Below the pieces are notes generated by a model that did not search any database, was not told where the DNA came from, and worked only from the letters and a program-made list of their open reading frames with translations. 64,000 nucleotides of DNA from Halanaerobiaceae bacterium ANBcell28 (lineage in GTDB: Bacteria > Bacillota > Halanaerobiia > Halanaerobiales > DTU029): positions 124,001 to 188,000 of the forward strand of contig JBBJJH010000003.1 in assembly GCA_037623315.1 (NCBI GenBank). Direction: 5' to 3'. Every line of letters begins with the position of its first letter. Position 1 is the stretch's first letter. Positions 27,274-37,802 of this stretch are shown one piece after another. The position numbers and the translations under genes are program-made.

Positions 27274-30200
27274 CTAATACTCCATTTCTGCTAAACGCTT
27301 ATATGTTTCATATCTTTCTCTAGCATCCTTCTCTGCTTTTGTAAATAGCTCTTCAGCAATTTCAGGGAAGGTGTTTTGTACTTGAGTAAAGCGAATTTCA
27401 GACATCATGAATTCTCTAACAGTACCTTTAGGTTCTTTAGAATCCATAATAAATGGATTTTTTCCTTCTTCTTTCAGAAGTGGATTGTATCTATAAAGAT
27501 GCCAGAAACCACTTTCAACTGCCTTTTTCTCCTGAGCTACAGAAGTACCCATACCTGTTTTTATACCATGACTCACACAGGGGCTATAGGCAATAATCAA
27601 AGAAGGTCCATCATATTGCTCTGCTTCCAGGATAGCCTTAATAGTTTGATTCATATTAGCTCCCATTGCTATTTGGGCTACATATACATATCCATAGCTC
27701 ATAGCCATCATACCAAGATCTTTTTTCTTTGTCCTCTTACCAGAAGCAGCAAATTTAGCTGCCGCTGCTGTTGGGGTAGCTTTAGATGACTGTCCACCAG
27801 TATTAGAATATATCTCTGTATCATAGACCAATACATTGACATCTTCACCTGAGGCTAAAACATGATCTAAACCGCCATATCCAATATCATAAGCCCAGCC
27901 ATCTCCACCTATAATCCATTGAGACTTTTTAATTAGGAAGTCTTTATTTCTAATTATATCATCAATGATTTTATTACCCTGATATTTATCTTGCTGGATT
28001 AGAGACAACAATTTTGCCGATGCCTCTTTAGACTGTTCACCATTATTCATTGTACTTATCCATTCTTCAAAGGCATTCTTACAGTCTTGATCTAAATCTG
28101 ATTCTATACCTTCTTCCATTAAGCCTTTCAGGCGATTTCTAATTTGACTAATACCTAGATGCATACCAAAACCGAACTCGGCATTGTCTTCAAATAGAGA
28201 GTTAGCCCATGCTGGCCCTCTGCCCTGTTCATTGGTAGTAAAAGGAACAGAAGTTTCGCTACCACCCCAGATAGAAGAACAACCTGTAGCATTAGCAATC
28301 AACATTCTATCACCAAACAATTGAGTAGCTAATATTGTATAGGCTGGCTCACCACAACCAGGACAGGCTCCGTGGAACTCCAATAATGGTTTAGCAAACT
28401 GGCTGCCTTTGACAGTAGTTTTTTTCGCCAAATTATCTTTATAAGTCACCTGATTAGCTGCATACTCCCAGTTTTCCAACTGTCTTGGTGTTTCCTCTTC
28501 TGCATTTACCATTACCAGGGCCTTATCTTTGGCCGGGCAGATATCCGCACAGTTAGCACAACCTGTACAGTCCATAGTGCTTACCTGTATTCTATAATGA
28601 TGACCTTCTATACCTGTAGCTTCTTTTGTTTCAAAGGTATCAGGTGCATTGCTCTTCTCATCTTCATTGAGTAAAAACGGACGAATAACTGCATGAGGAC
28701 AAATATAGGCACATTGATTACATTGAATACAATTTTCTGTCTGCCATTGCGGTACCATAAAAGCAATTCCTCTTTTTTCATAAGCAGTTGTCCCCATAGG
28801 GAAGGTACCATCTTCTCTACCTTTAAATGCACTAACAGGTAATTCGTCACCTTCTCTTTTAGCCTGTGGTGTCTTAATCTCTTTAATAAATTCTGGTACA
28901 TCTTTTTCTGGAAGATCTTCATCCTGAGCATTCTTCCACTCAGCAGGTACATTTACCTTATCCAAACGTTCTATAGACATATCTACAGCAGAATTATTCA
29001 TATCTACAATTTTCTGACCTTTTTTACCATAGGTCTTTTCTATAAACTCTTTAAGATAGGCAATAGCATCATCAATAGGAACAACTTCAGTTAATTTAAA
29101 GAAAACTGTTTGCATTATCATATTAATCCTATTACCCAGCCCTACTTCCTCTGCCACATCAAGAGCATCTATTACATAAAAGTTAATATTCTTTTCTGCC
29201 AGATATCTTTTAATTGAAGCCGGTAATTTTTCTTCTAGTTCGTTTTCTTTCCAGGGACAATTGAGAACAAAGGTGCCATTTTCTTTTAGCCCTTTTAACA
29301 GATCATAATGATAGACATATGACTTATTATGACAGGCTACATAATCAGCATCATAGACTAGATATGAAGACTTTATTGGCTTGTCTCCAAATCTTAGATG
29401 TGAAATTGTAGTACCCCCGGATTTTTTACTATCATAGGCAAAGTATCCCTGGGCATATAAGTCTGTCTTATCACCAATTATCTTAATAGCCATTTTGTTA
29501 GCTCCAACAGTACCGTCAGAACCTAAACCCCATAAACGACAACTAATTGTTCCTTCAGGAGATGTATCTACTACATCATCTTCAGGTAAAGATGTATTTG
29601 TCACATCGTCAACTATTCCTACTGTAAACTGATTTTTAGGGCTTTCACTTTTTAGATTGTTAAAAACTGATAGAATTTGTGATGGTCGAACATCTTTCTG
29701 TCCAATACCATACCTTCCTCCTACAATAATAGGTTGTTTTTCTTTACCATAGAAGATACTTTGTACATCCTGATATAGAGGCTCTCCTACTGCACCAGGT
29801 TCTTTAGTCCTATCCAATACAGATATTTTCTTAACTGTATCAGGTAAAACATTGAAGAAATATTTTTCAGAGAAAGGTCTATATAGGTGAACCTTAATCA
29901 TACCCACCTTTTCACCTTTAGCTACTAAATAATCTACGACTTCCTCAACTACATTACAGCCAGACGCCATAGCTACAATGATATGCTCGGCATCTTCTGC
30001 TCCATGATATACAAAAGGATGATACTCTCTTCCAGTTAGCTTAGTAATCTCCTGCATATATTCATTAACCAAATCAGGTAAATCTGTATAAAAATGATTT
30101 CCTGATTCCCTTTGTTGAAAATAGATATCAGGATTTTGAGCAGTTCCACGAAGTACTGGTCTATCTGGATTTAAGGACCTATCCCTGAAAGCCTGTATCG

Positions 30201-30798
30201 CCTCATAATCAAGTAGTTTATCAAAGTCCTGATAATCCATTACTTCTACCTTGTTTATCTCATGTGATGTTCTAAAACCATCAAAGAAATGAAGAAAAGG
30301 TACCCTTGACTTAATTGCAGCCAAATGTGCTATTCCACCTAAATCCATTACTTCCTGTACACTACTTGAAGATAGTATACCAAAGCCTGTCTGTCTAGTG
30401 GACATTACATCTGAATGTTCACCAAAGATTGAAAGAGCATGAGTAGCAACTACCCTGGCACTTACATGGAATACGCCAGGCAAAAATTCTCCAGCCATCT
30501 TGTGCATGTTGGGAATCATTAATAATAAACCCTGGGAAGCTGTGTAAGTAGTAGTAAGTGCTCCTCCCTGTAGTGAACCATGAACGGTTCCAGCTGCACC
30601 AGCTTCAGATTGTAATTCTGTAACTCTTACCTGCTGACCAAATAGATTTTTCTTCCCCTGAGCTGACCACAAGTCAACCAATTCAGCCATTGGAGAAGAT
30701 GGTGTAATTGGATAGATAGCAGCTACATCTGTAAAAGCATAAGATACATATGCAGCAGCTTCATTACCATCCATTGTTTTCATTACTTTTTTTGTCAT
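27274..30798 (-). CDS. nifJ: Pyruvate:ferredoxin oxidoreductase
   Basis: A 1174-residue single-chain enzyme of full length. In order: the pyrimidine-binding and gamma domains; two [4Fe-4S] motifs CIQCNQCAYICPHAV and CTGCANCADICPAKDK near residues 690-760; and the thiamine-diphosphate domain with CPGCGEPAY and GDGWAYDIGYGGLDHV. It oxidises pyruvate to acetyl-CoA and CO2 and reduces ferredoxin, the central reaction of anaerobic sugar fermentation. GGAGG precedes the ATG. The protein is rich in acidic residues, which fits a halophilic host but is not decisive. Confidence 0.97.
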   Translation of the reverse strand: MTKKVMKTMDGNEAAAYVSYAFTDVAAIYPITPSSPMAELVDLWSAQGKKNLFGQQVRVTELQSEAGAAGTVHGSLQGGALTTTYTASQGLLLMIPNMHKMAGEFLPGVFHVSARVVATHALSIFGEHSDVMSTRQTGFGILSSSSVQEVMDLGGIAHLAAIKSRVPFLHFFDGFRTSHEINKVEVMDYQDFDKLLDYEAIQAFRDRSLNPDRPVLRGTAQNPDIYFQQRESGNHFYTDLPDLVNEYMQEITKLTGREYHPFVYHGAEDAEHIIVAMASGCNVVEEVVDYLVAKGEKVGMIKVHLYRPFSEKYFFNVLPDTVKKISVLDRTKEPGAVGEPLYQDVQSIFYGKEKQPIIVGGRYGIGQKDVRPSQILSVFNNLKSESPKNQFTVGIVDDVTNTSLPEDDVVDTSPEGTISCRLWGLGSDGTVGANKMAIKIIGDKTDLYAQGYFAYDSKKSGGTTISHLRFGDKPIKSSYLVYDADYVACHNKSYVYHYDLLKGLKENGTFVLNCPWKENELEEKLPASIKRYLAEKNINFYVIDALDVAEEVGLGNRINMIMQTVFFKLTEVVPIDDAIAYLKEFIEKTYGKKGQKIVDMNNSAVDMSIERLDKVNVPAEWKNAQDEDLPEKDVPEFIKEIKTPQAKREGDELPVSAFKGREDGTFPMGTTAYEKRGIAFMVPQWQTENCIQCNQCAYICPHAVIRPFLLNEDEKSNAPDTFETKEATGIEGHHYRIQVSTMDCTGCANCADICPAKDKALVMVNAEEETPRQLENWEYAANQVTYKDNLAKKTTVKGSQFAKPLLEFHGACPGCGEPAYTILATQLFGDRMLIANATGCSSIWGGSETSVPFTTNEQGRGPAWANSLFEDNAEFGFGMHLGISQIRNRLKGLMEEGIESDLDQDCKNAFEEWISTMNNGEQSKEASAKLLSLIQQDKYQGNKIIDDIIRNKDFLIKKSQWIIGGDGWAYDIGYGGLDHVLASGEDVNVLVYDTEIYSNTGGQSSKATPTAAAAKFAASGKRTKKKDLGMMAMSYGYVYVAQIAMGANMNQTIKAILEAEQYDGPSLIIAYSPCVSHGIKTGMGTSVAQEKKAVESGFWHLYRYNPLLKEEGKNPFIMDSKEPKGTVREFMMSEIRFTQVQNTFPEIAEELFTKAEKDARERYETYKRLAEMEY

Positions 30799-30934
30799 AT
30801 CTAAACCTCCATCTTATTCATCATCTAGACCTTATATTAATATAGTTTTATTTACTTTTAGTATTGTTCTTTTTTCTGATATAATACCTTTTTTCTTAAA
30901 ATTTGATGGAGTTTTATATTATTTTACTATTTTA

Positions 30935-31654
30935 CTAATCATTATTGTTCAAACATTCCTCTTTACTAACAAATAATCTTCCTTGTGTATCTAACATAGC
31001 TGCCGCTACGTTATTTTCATCCTCAATGCCCTGTTTCAACAATTCATTCCTTAACCACTTATTATCCAGATTGTTTTCTCTTAAATTATCTTCTAAAATA
31101 TTACCATCTTCAATTAAAATCACCGGATACCCTTCATATGCAGTATCTAAATTTAAATCCCTTGTTTTTACAGGACGAGCCTGGGATTTTGGAATTACAC
31201 TTATTTTACCATTAGGTTCTAATATAGCATACTCAACATCTGAAAGATATGGATACTTTCTTATTCTTAATTCCATCAGTAGATCATCTAAATTTATTTT
31301 ACATTTAAACATAGTCTTTTTGCAGAGTTTTCCGTTTTTTATAAGAATTATAGGTTCTTCCTGCAAAATTCTACTGATTTTAGCATTCTTTAAAGAAATG
31401 TAAGTAATTATTAGGTATAGCAAAATAAAAGTAGCTATACTAATTAATGCACTAAATAGATTAACCATGGAATTATTTAATGCACCTGCTGCAATACTTC
31501 CAATTGTAATACCTATGATAAAGTCTAATAAGGTTAGTCTTCCAACCTGTCTCTGCCCCATAATTTTAGACATTAACATTAAGAACAAAAACATTATTAC
31601 AGCCCTTATAATCCATTGATAGTATAGTAAAGACCCTTGTGATTCCCAAAACAT
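30935..31654 (-). CDS. DUF421/YetF-family membrane protein
   Basis: A 239-residue protein with three N-terminal membrane helices (about 13-80), then the conserved cytoplasmic DUF421 domain: LLMELRIRKYPYLSDVEYAILEPNGKISVIPKS, and PVILIEDGNI with a nearby NNLDNKWL. YetF and YrbG relatives are abundant in spore formers. Their function is largely unknown, with some linked to spore germination or membrane stress. It lies 136 bases after nifJ in the same direction and has its own leader. Confidence 0.85.
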   Translation of the reverse strand: MFWESQGSLLYYQWIIRAVIMFLFLMLMSKIMGQRQVGRLTLLDFIIGITIGSIAAGALNNSMVNLFSALISIATFILLYLIITYISLKNAKISRILQEEPIILIKNGKLCKKTMFKCKINLDDLLMELRIRKYPYLSDVEYAILEPNGKISVIPKSQARPVKTRDLNLDTAYEGYPVILIEDGNILEDNLRENNLDNKWLRNELLKQGIEDENNVAAAMLDTQGRLFVSKEECLNNND

Positions 31655-31830
31655 AATTACTTTCCCCTCTTTTCCTCCATAATTATTTTCATAGGTTCCA
31701 TTTATGTAGTATTACTAATCTTTACATTAATATAAATATTAAAGTAGTATTTTAAAAGAAAAGTTTTGAGGAGAAAAGCTATAAACTCTTTATAGTAATT
31801 ATCTCTCGGGTACATATTGTGTCTACATAT

Positions 31831-31864
31831 AGAAAAACCCTTCCAATTTAGAAAGGGCTTTTCT
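31831..31864 (-). terminator. Terminator of the ABC exporter operon
   Basis: AGAAAAaCCCTT pairs with AAAGGGCTTTTCT around a short loop and is followed by T-rich sequence. It lies about 75 bases after the permease stop. Confidence 0.75.
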
Positions 31865-31936
31865 CTGTAATATTTTTTTTAAACTACATGTTTTAACTAG
31901 TATTGATATATAATTCTAATTTAATCATCTTCAGCT

Positions 31937-33571
31937 TTATTTAAGATCTAGATTATTTGTCCCAAAATCCTGTTTCCATATCAACTTAATAAGAAAATAT
32001 AGCAAAAGTATATATATCAAATGAAAAGAAAAATGTATGTAACGGTATAGCCCAAGATGAATGGCTCCAAGGATAACACCTACTACAAACATTAAAAATG
32101 AATGTCGTAAGTTAACTACTTCACCAGCATCTAACTCCCTTGAAAAAGGAAGCCCTGGATGAAAGATTCGAACAAAAACAGAAAAGCTTAATATTATGTG
32201 AAAGAAAATTATTAGCAAATCAACAATGATTATCTCCTGGAGCAATATCAACCAGACCAAAGAAATCACTAGAAAATTTACAGTATAAAATCTCCAAAAG
32301 ACTGCTTTTAAAGTAGCTTTATAATATAGATCTTTATTTTTTAATGGTAAAGTCTTTATAATCCATGCTGCATCAAAGTGAGTCGCAGTACATACCTTAA
32401 AACAATCAGGCAGCATAAAAGCAAATACTCCTAAATATACACCAATATACATATGATAAACTTCTATATTATCAAAAAATGCAGCCAAACTAGAAAAATC
32501 CGCAGAGCCAAATACAGGTATAAGAGAAAATACTACAACAGATGAAATAGAAGATAATTGGATTTTTAATAAGTCATCAGAAGAAAACATACTTAAACTA
32601 AATTGAAATAATGTCTTCTCTTTCTTGTTAAAATTCATAAATCTCAGAACTAATAAATTTATTTTAGTCTTTATGCTTTTCCATATACCTACAAATATAT
32701 TATCCCTGCTTTCTTTTTTAACAGCGAAAAATATATTCTTATCAAAACTTTGGGCAAAATATTTATAATACATCATAATTATTAATACTGGAATTATAAA
32801 AGCCATCAAGCTTAGTAGGAAATATTGCTCTATGTATTTATTATATAAAAAGATCTCAAATGGAGCTGCAAACCAGGATGGAGGAAATATATATATTAAA
32901 AAATATCTTCTTAGTAATTCCTCCCCCAAATCAATAACATTGTACACTATTAGCATAAAAAGAAGAGGAAAAAAGAAACCCAGAATAGTTGAAAGTCCAT
33001 TTATAATATCATAGAGCTTATCCACATTAAAATACTTTAGAAAAAAAGTATAAGTCATAACAACAAGAACAACTATTAATGGTAATATTAATAATAATTC
33101 CAGAAAGAATATAATTGGAAAAAGAAAACCATATGTGTAAAAGCCAAACATAAAGACAAAAAGTGACAAACCTGCAGCATTCATACTTATATAATAAATC
33201 AGAAGAAATACACGAACAAGGCTATATTCTTTATTAGATACAGGTCGTGATAAAATATACTCTCTCTCATCGCCATCTAACAAAAGCGAAGAATAATGCG
33301 AAATGATATTCATAAATATGCTGTAAATTATTATTGCCCAGATTATAGTCATTCTTGTTAAAATATCAGTAGAAAGAAAGAAAATTAAAGATATTAATAG
33401 TCCTGGTACCAGTCCTAATAATCTCCAATACAAATTTTCTACTTCACTTCCACCACTCAAATTAGTTAACTTAAGAGTTAATAATAGCCTAAATTGTTGA
33501 TAATCTATGCCTCTAAATATTAATGTATTTTTACATTTGTCTATAAGCTTTAAATACTTAAAATTTCTCAT
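31937..33571 (-). CDS. ABC-2 type exporter membrane subunit
   Basis: About 544 residues with some 12-14 hydrophobic segments and few polar loops, the usual profile of large two-repeat ABC export permeases. ATG 33571 has AGAGGGTG 6 bases upstream. The ATPase gene ends (TGA) within this ribosome site, so translation is coupled. No substrate motif is visible. It pairs with the ATPase at 33577-34362, and together they may export a lipid, peptide or antimicrobial compound. Confidence 0.75.
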   Translation of the reverse strand: MRNFKYLKLIDKCKNTLIFRGIDYQQFRLLLTLKLTNLSGGSEVENLYWRLLGLVPGLLISLIFFLSTDILTRMTIIWAIIIYSIFMNIISHYSSLLLDGDEREYILSRPVSNKEYSLVRVFLLIYYISMNAAGLSLFVFMFGFYTYGFLFPIIFFLELLLILPLIVVLVVMTYTFFLKYFNVDKLYDIINGLSTILGFFFPLLFMLIVYNVIDLGEELLRRYFLIYIFPPSWFAAPFEIFLYNKYIEQYFLLSLMAFIIPVLIIMMYYKYFAQSFDKNIFFAVKKESRDNIFVGIWKSIKTKINLLVLRFMNFNKKEKTLFQFSLSMFSSDDLLKIQLSSISSVVVFSLIPVFGSADFSSLAAFFDNIEVYHMYIGVYLGVFAFMLPDCFKVCTATHFDAAWIIKTLPLKNKDLYYKATLKAVFWRFYTVNFLVISLVWLILLQEIIIVDLLIIFFHIILSFSVFVRIFHPGLPFSRELDAGEVVNLRHSFLMFVVGVILGAIHLGLYRYIHFSFHLIYILLLYFLIKLIWKQDFGTNNLDLK

Positions 33572-33576
33572 AAGAA

Positions 33577-34362
33577 TCACCCTCTAATTGTAGCCAGAAA
33601 TTCATTTGCAAGTTTTTTATGATCTCTATATCCAGTAATCTGATTAAAAACACCCTCAAGAGTGCCCTCTTTACTTTCTTTTTTCAGTTCTTCCACATTT
33701 TTATCTGCCATAAGCTGTCCATTATTAAGTAATAATATACGACTACTCATTTTCTCTACAACCTCAATAATATGAGAAGAATAAAAGATAGTCTTACCCT
33801 CTTTTACTAACTTGCTTAAAATTTCTTTTAAAATTTGCACACTATATACATCAAGACCCCTGAGGGGTTCATCCAGAAAAATAAGATCCGGATTATGTAA
33901 TAATGTAGCTATTATAAGTACTTTTTGTTTCATCCCTTTCGAATAGGAAGAAATAGGGTTTTCATATACATCTTCAATCCCAAAAATAGCCATAAGATTT
34001 CTTGCTTTGCGATCAATTTCAGATTCTTCCATGCCATACATTCCTGATAAAAAGGCAAAATAATCTTTAGCATATAAGTTCTCATATATGGTTCCACTTT
34101 CAGGCAAGTAGCCTACCCTTTTTTTATACTTCACTTCATCTGCAGATACATCATGCCCAAATACTCTAACTTCTCCTTGAAATTTATTAATAATACCAAG
34201 CAAAATCCTTACAGTTGTACTTTTACCAGCACCATTAGGCCCAATATAGCCAATTATTTCTCCTGAATATACCTTGAAATTAATCCCCTTAAGGACATCC
34301 TTTTCTCCATCATAAGTCATTCTTAAGTCTTTAACCGATATAATAGCTTCTTTTTCATTCAT
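33577..34362 (-). CDS. ABC transporter ATPase (exporter type)
   Basis: A 261-residue ATPase. Walker A is GPNGAGKST (about residues 39-47), the signature YSKGMKQKVLI, Walker B LIFLDEPLRGLD, and the H-loop FYSSHI. This belongs to the CcmA/DRR-like exporter class. It ends overlapping the ribosome site of the membrane subunit downstream. Its own start is about 105 bases from a CPBP-type protease gene, which may be part of the same transcript. Confidence 0.9.
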   Translation of the reverse strand: MNEKEAIISVKDLRMTYDGEKDVLKGINFKVYSGEIIGYIGPNGAGKSTTVRILLGIINKFQGEVRVFGHDVSADEVKYKKRVGYLPESGTIYENLYAKDYFAFLSGMYGMEESEIDRKARNLMAIFGIEDVYENPISSYSKGMKQKVLIIATLLHNPDLIFLDEPLRGLDVYSVQILKEILSKLVKEGKTIFYSSHIIEVVEKMSSRILLLNNGQLMADKNVEELKKESKEGTLEGVFNQITGYRDHKKLANEFLATIRG

Positions 34363-34467
34363 TTTCGCATATCTCCTTTTTTGATTTCAGTAAATTACTT
34401 ATCTTAAGTCTGTTTTCTTTTTTAAACATTTTAAATAAAAATAGGAAAAGATGGAAAACCAGTAAAT

Positions 34468-35301
34468 TTATAATAGATATTTAATTTCTTCACTCTGCCA
34501 GTTATAATTATTATTTTTTGATAAATCATATAAGAGAGACAAAATTATAATTAAACTTATAAAGATATAAAATTTATTAGGTAAGATTGTAAGAATTTCT
34601 AAAGAAAAACGATTTTCTAAAAAAACTAGTAAATCTATATATGTATTATAAAGCGCATGCAATAAAATTACACTTAACAATGAGGCAGTTTTATAATAAA
34701 TAAAACCCAGTATTAAACCAGCAAAAAAACTAATTATAATCTGATGTGGATAAAAATGGACTAGCGCAAACAATATTGAGCTAAAAACAATTGCATAAAC
34801 TACTTTATATTCCTTTAACAATCCTTTAAGAATAATTCCTCTAAATAATATTTCTTCAATAACAGGAGCCCATATATTGGAAATTATAAACACTTCTATT
34901 GGAGTTCTATATTCCATTAAATTAGTTAACGTATTACCCGTTGGAAAATTAATAAAATTACTTAAATAAGTTATTAGATTTGTATTTAAAGCCAAAGCAA
35001 AAAAAGCAAGAATAAAAATTGTTGTATAATTTTCTCTTTTTTCCAACCCTTCCCACGCAAATATATACCCTTGTAGATTTTTAAGGTTCATTTTCTTATT
35101 TCTGATTTTTAAATAATATCGAAAGGTGAATAGTATTACTAAGAAATGAGTGAAATAATATAAGTAGAAATTATTAAAAATGTTAAAGTTAAATAGTACG
35201 TCAATTATTCCAATAAATATTCCATTAATAATTTGTGCTATAAAATACACTAAAATAATTGAAACAGAATTTATAAAAGTAAGTGAATTTTTATTACTCA
35301 T
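34468..35301 (-). CDS. CPBP-family intramembrane metalloprotease
   Basis: A 277-residue membrane protein. The Abi/CPBP motifs are APVIEEILFRGII (two Glu, Arg; about residues 145-157), FALVHFYPHQ and a C-terminal LLHALYNT with the last His. The family is related to Rce1 and cleaves membrane peptides or prenylated substrates; in Firmicutes many members protect against or process bacteriocins. It lies upstream of the ABC exporter in the same direction, consistent with a peptide-export context. Confidence 0.88.
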   Translation of the reverse strand: MSNKNSLTFINSVSIILVYFIAQIINGIFIGIIDVLFNFNIFNNFYLYYFTHFLVILFTFRYYLKIRNKKMNLKNLQGYIFAWEGLEKRENYTTIFILAFFALALNTNLITYLSNFINFPTGNTLTNLMEYRTPIEVFIISNIWAPVIEEILFRGIILKGLLKEYKVVYAIVFSSILFALVHFYPHQIIISFFAGLILGFIYYKTASLLSVILLHALYNTYIDLLVFLENRFSLEILTILPNKFYIFISLIIILSLLYDLSKNNNYNWQSEEIKYLL

Positions 35302-35500
35302 AAGGAATAACCCCTTGCAGTCTATTATTTGCTACAATTTATTTAAAACTTAAACAAATTATAACAAATAAAATAAGGTTTAATCAAGCGCAATTTTCGA
35401 TAAAAAGCTTTATAATTCGATATTGAATGTAGTTATAAAAAAAATATGTAAACTACTTGAGTGCCACCTTTGGAAGTAGAAATTATATATCTACAAATAA

Positions 35501-35528
35501 AAGAGGAAGGTTTTCTCCCCTCCTCTTA
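35501..35528 (-). terminator. Terminator of the secreted 126-residue protein gene
   Basis: AAGAGGAGG pairs with CCTTCCTCTT across a 9-base loop with a T-run following on the minus strand, 57 bases after the stop. The rest of 35302-35585 shows no gene. Confidence 0.75.
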
Positions 35529-35585
35529 CAATACCATTATATGAACTAAAGCATATACCTTAATTATTATGTTTTTCAAAAAATA

Positions 35586-35966
35586 TTAATCTAAAGTTAT
35601 ACTTAAACTCAAAGTTGTAGTCTCATGATCTCCTTCGTCATCAAAATTAAAATCTAATCCCAAGCTCCAATTATCCTTTTCATAATTATATACCCTATAT
35701 ACATAACCTTCGCTTAAGCTTAAGTTTCTTTTCTCAATATCAGTCATTTGATAAGAAAATACATTAATACTATTAATGGACATTTCTTTATTATTAGAGT
35801 CTTCTAAACTTAAATCTAATTGTTCAATATTTAAGTCATTTATTGAGATAAATTCATTTGTAAGCTTGTCAATTTCATTAATATAATATTCTGCCCCATA
35901 TTCAAATCCAAATGATGTTAAAGAAAAGCAAAATAAGAAAAGAATAAATATAATTTTTAATTTCAT
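35586..35966 (-). CDS. Secreted protein of unknown function
   Basis: A 126-residue protein. Residues 1-20 are a signal peptide (KLKIIFILFLFCFSLTSFGF) without a lipobox after the cleavage region. The mature part is acidic (many Glu, Asp, Asn), and residues 65-126 look like alternating beta strands (YRVYNYEKDNWSLGLDFNF, TTTLSLSITLD). The strand-rich acidic end with a final LSITLD suggests a small outer-membrane or periplasmic beta structure, but I do not recognise a family. It has its own terminator. Confidence 0.6.
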   Translation of the reverse strand: MKLKIIFILFLFCFSLTSFGFEYGAEYYINEIDKLTNEFISINDLNIEQLDLSLEDSNNKEMSINSINVFSYQMTDIEKRNLSLSEGYVYRVYNYEKDNWSLGLDFNFDDEGDHETTTLSLSITLD

Positions 35967-36140
35967 TATATCACCTCCTATATTAGCATCATTATTTATA
36001 TTCTATTGATTAACATATATTTATTAGTATTATTTTACAATAAACGTTTACTTATTTCAAACGCAATTTGCGACATAATATAGGATCTATGAACTTTGAT
36101 AAATTAAGCTCACCACCTAGCTTGAAATATAAGTAATGTC

Positions 36141-36590
36141 TCAATCGTCATTTTCCAGTAATTCAACAATCATTCCTAATTGGGGTACTGCATCAAGATA
36201 GGCATATCTTCCACCTTCATACTCACCTTTTTGTACTAATTCCATTCCCTTACTTTCCATTAGACTAATAGTTTCTTTCATTCCTTTAATCTGTAAAGCA
36301 ACATGATGTATTCCCTGTCCATGCTCATCTAGAAATTCACGCCAGGTACTGGGATGTTCTGTAGGCTCAATTAATTCCAGTTGCAATGAACCCATATCAA
36401 AAAAGGCTAACTTTGCTCTGGCTTCTGTAGCTTTTCCTCGATATTCTGTTTCTGCTTCTTCTAGGGTTCCTGTCATTATTACTTCTGGAATATCCATATC
36501 AAACAATTCAGCATAGTTTTTAGCTGTTTTATAAATATCCTCTACTATCACACCTACCTGAACTAAAACATTGTTTTGCATTTTATCCAT
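36141..36590 (-). CDS. VOC-family protein (glyoxalase / epimerase-like)
   Basis: A 149-residue protein of two beta-alpha-beta-beta-beta modules. Metal-ligand-type residues occur in LVQVGVIVEDI, SLQLELIEP and GIHHVALQIKG, near residues 10, 78 and 94. The closest general resemblance is to methylmalonyl-CoA epimerase and lactoylglutathione lyase-like proteins. Since mgsA makes methylglyoxal in this organism, a glyoxalase role is possible but unproven. GGAGG precedes the ATG. It lies 80 bases upstream (in map terms) of the GH5 gene. Confidence 0.75.
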   Translation of the reverse strand: MDKMQNNVLVQVGVIVEDIYKTAKNYAELFDMDIPEVIMTGTLEEAETEYRGKATEARAKLAFFDMGSLQLELIEPTEHPSTWREFLDEHGQGIHHVALQIKGMKETISLMESKGMELVQKGEYEGGRYAYLDAVPQLGMIVELLENDD

Positions 36591-36670
36591 TTCTTATTCC
36601 TCCTTGTATTATATATTTTATATCTATAGATATAGCTTAGCATCTAAATATAAGTATCATTTTTTTGAAT

Positions 36671-37669
36671 TTAATCTTTAACTCTATTTTCTAAAAGTAA
36701 TTCTAATAATTCCCTATCCACCTTGTAACCTTTATACATTTCATACTTAGCACCAGGACGACCATGTTCTATAATCCCAAAGGGTCCTTTGAAATTCCAG
36801 AGTGAATATCCCCAGCCAAACTCTTGATAAAGACCGAGTAAATCTTTAAACCATCGTAAAGCTACATCATTCGGTGTTTTATTATAACAACCAAATTCCC
36901 CAATATGAATATCAGTACCCATCTCCTGTACTTCCAACCAGGGTTGATAATATTTTCTTATAGTCTCTTTGTTCCAGATATGTTCATACCACTTTACTCC
37001 TGGATATATGGGTTCTGGTATATCCAGACATCCTTCAGTCCATGCTGCTTTATAATGACTTACTGCCATAGGTTGGTAGCCTCTACCGCTGTGAACCACA
37101 TCAAGGTCAGCTAGCTCAGGTATGGCTATATTACCTCCACCCAGACCATCTATAACTATCTGCCTATCTGGATCTATCTTATTAATAGCTTGTATAGTTC
37201 TCTTCATAAGTTTAGAATGATTTTCTCTGCTTAAATCATATTGCCCTACATTAGGTGGCTCATTTAGCAGATCAAAGCTTAAATCTTCTGAAGAAATCCC
37301 TTTATATCTTTTGGCGAACATTTCCCACTGATAGACAAAAGCATCCTGTGCTATTTTATCAGTCCACAAATTATGCTTCTCTATATCATTTCTGTTTATA
37401 CAATAGCCAGGTCCTCTATGTATATTTAAAGACATATGAATATTACGATCCTGACAAGCTTGCAAATATGAATCTATATTCTCAAAAACTCTTTCATCTG
37501 GCTGAAAATACTCGAAATTCTTAATCCAGTATCTATAATCAGTAGGTACCCTGACAAAGTCAAATTCCAGTTCTGCCAAAAAGTCTAAAGCCATATGATC
37601 TACAGGCTTTGCTTCTCTTCCTTGCTCCCAAATAAACATCCATAAAAAATTGAAACCATATTTCTTCAT
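36671..37669 (-). CDS. Glycoside hydrolase family 5 enzyme
   Basis: A 333-residue cytoplasmic (no signal peptide) TIM-barrel hydrolase. The catalytic acid/base is in SFDLLNEPPNV (NEP motif, about residue 138) and the nucleophile in DIHIGEFGCYNK (about residue 257). The conserved LNIHRGPGYC lies earlier. It cleaves beta-1,4-linked glucans or mannans, and the cluster with beta-mannosidase favours manno-oligosaccharides. I place the start at ATG 37669 after GGGGG; the frame continues upstream to TTG 37741, but those 24 residues do not look like GH5. Confidence 0.85.
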   Translation of the reverse strand: MKKYGFNFLWMFIWEQGREAKPVDHMALDFLAELEFDFVRVPTDYRYWIKNFEYFQPDERVFENIDSYLQACQDRNIHMSLNIHRGPGYCINRNDIEKHNLWTDKIAQDAFVYQWEMFAKRYKGISSEDLSFDLLNEPPNVGQYDLSRENHSKLMKRTIQAINKIDPDRQIVIDGLGGGNIAIPELADLDVVHSGRGYQPMAVSHYKAAWTEGCLDIPEPIYPGVKWYEHIWNKETIRKYYQPWLEVQEMGTDIHIGEFGCYNKTPNDVALRWFKDLLGLYQEFGWGYSLWNFKGPFGIIEHGRPGAKYEMYKGYKVDRELLELLLENRVKD

Positions 37670-37802
37670 TTTAATACCCCCACTACCTATCTCGTTATAC
37701 TCTCCCAGCAGTTGGTCCAGCCTCTTTACAGTCTCAAACAAGACTCTGGCATCGTGATATGGAAATTAGCTCTGCTGATTCATGTTCAGCCCTCACTGTC
37801 CT

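Noticed and set aside
37670-37741. N-terminal extension of the GH5 enzyme
   Set aside because: TTG 37741 has no ribosome site and the residues do not fit the family; ATG 37669 has GGGGG upstream.
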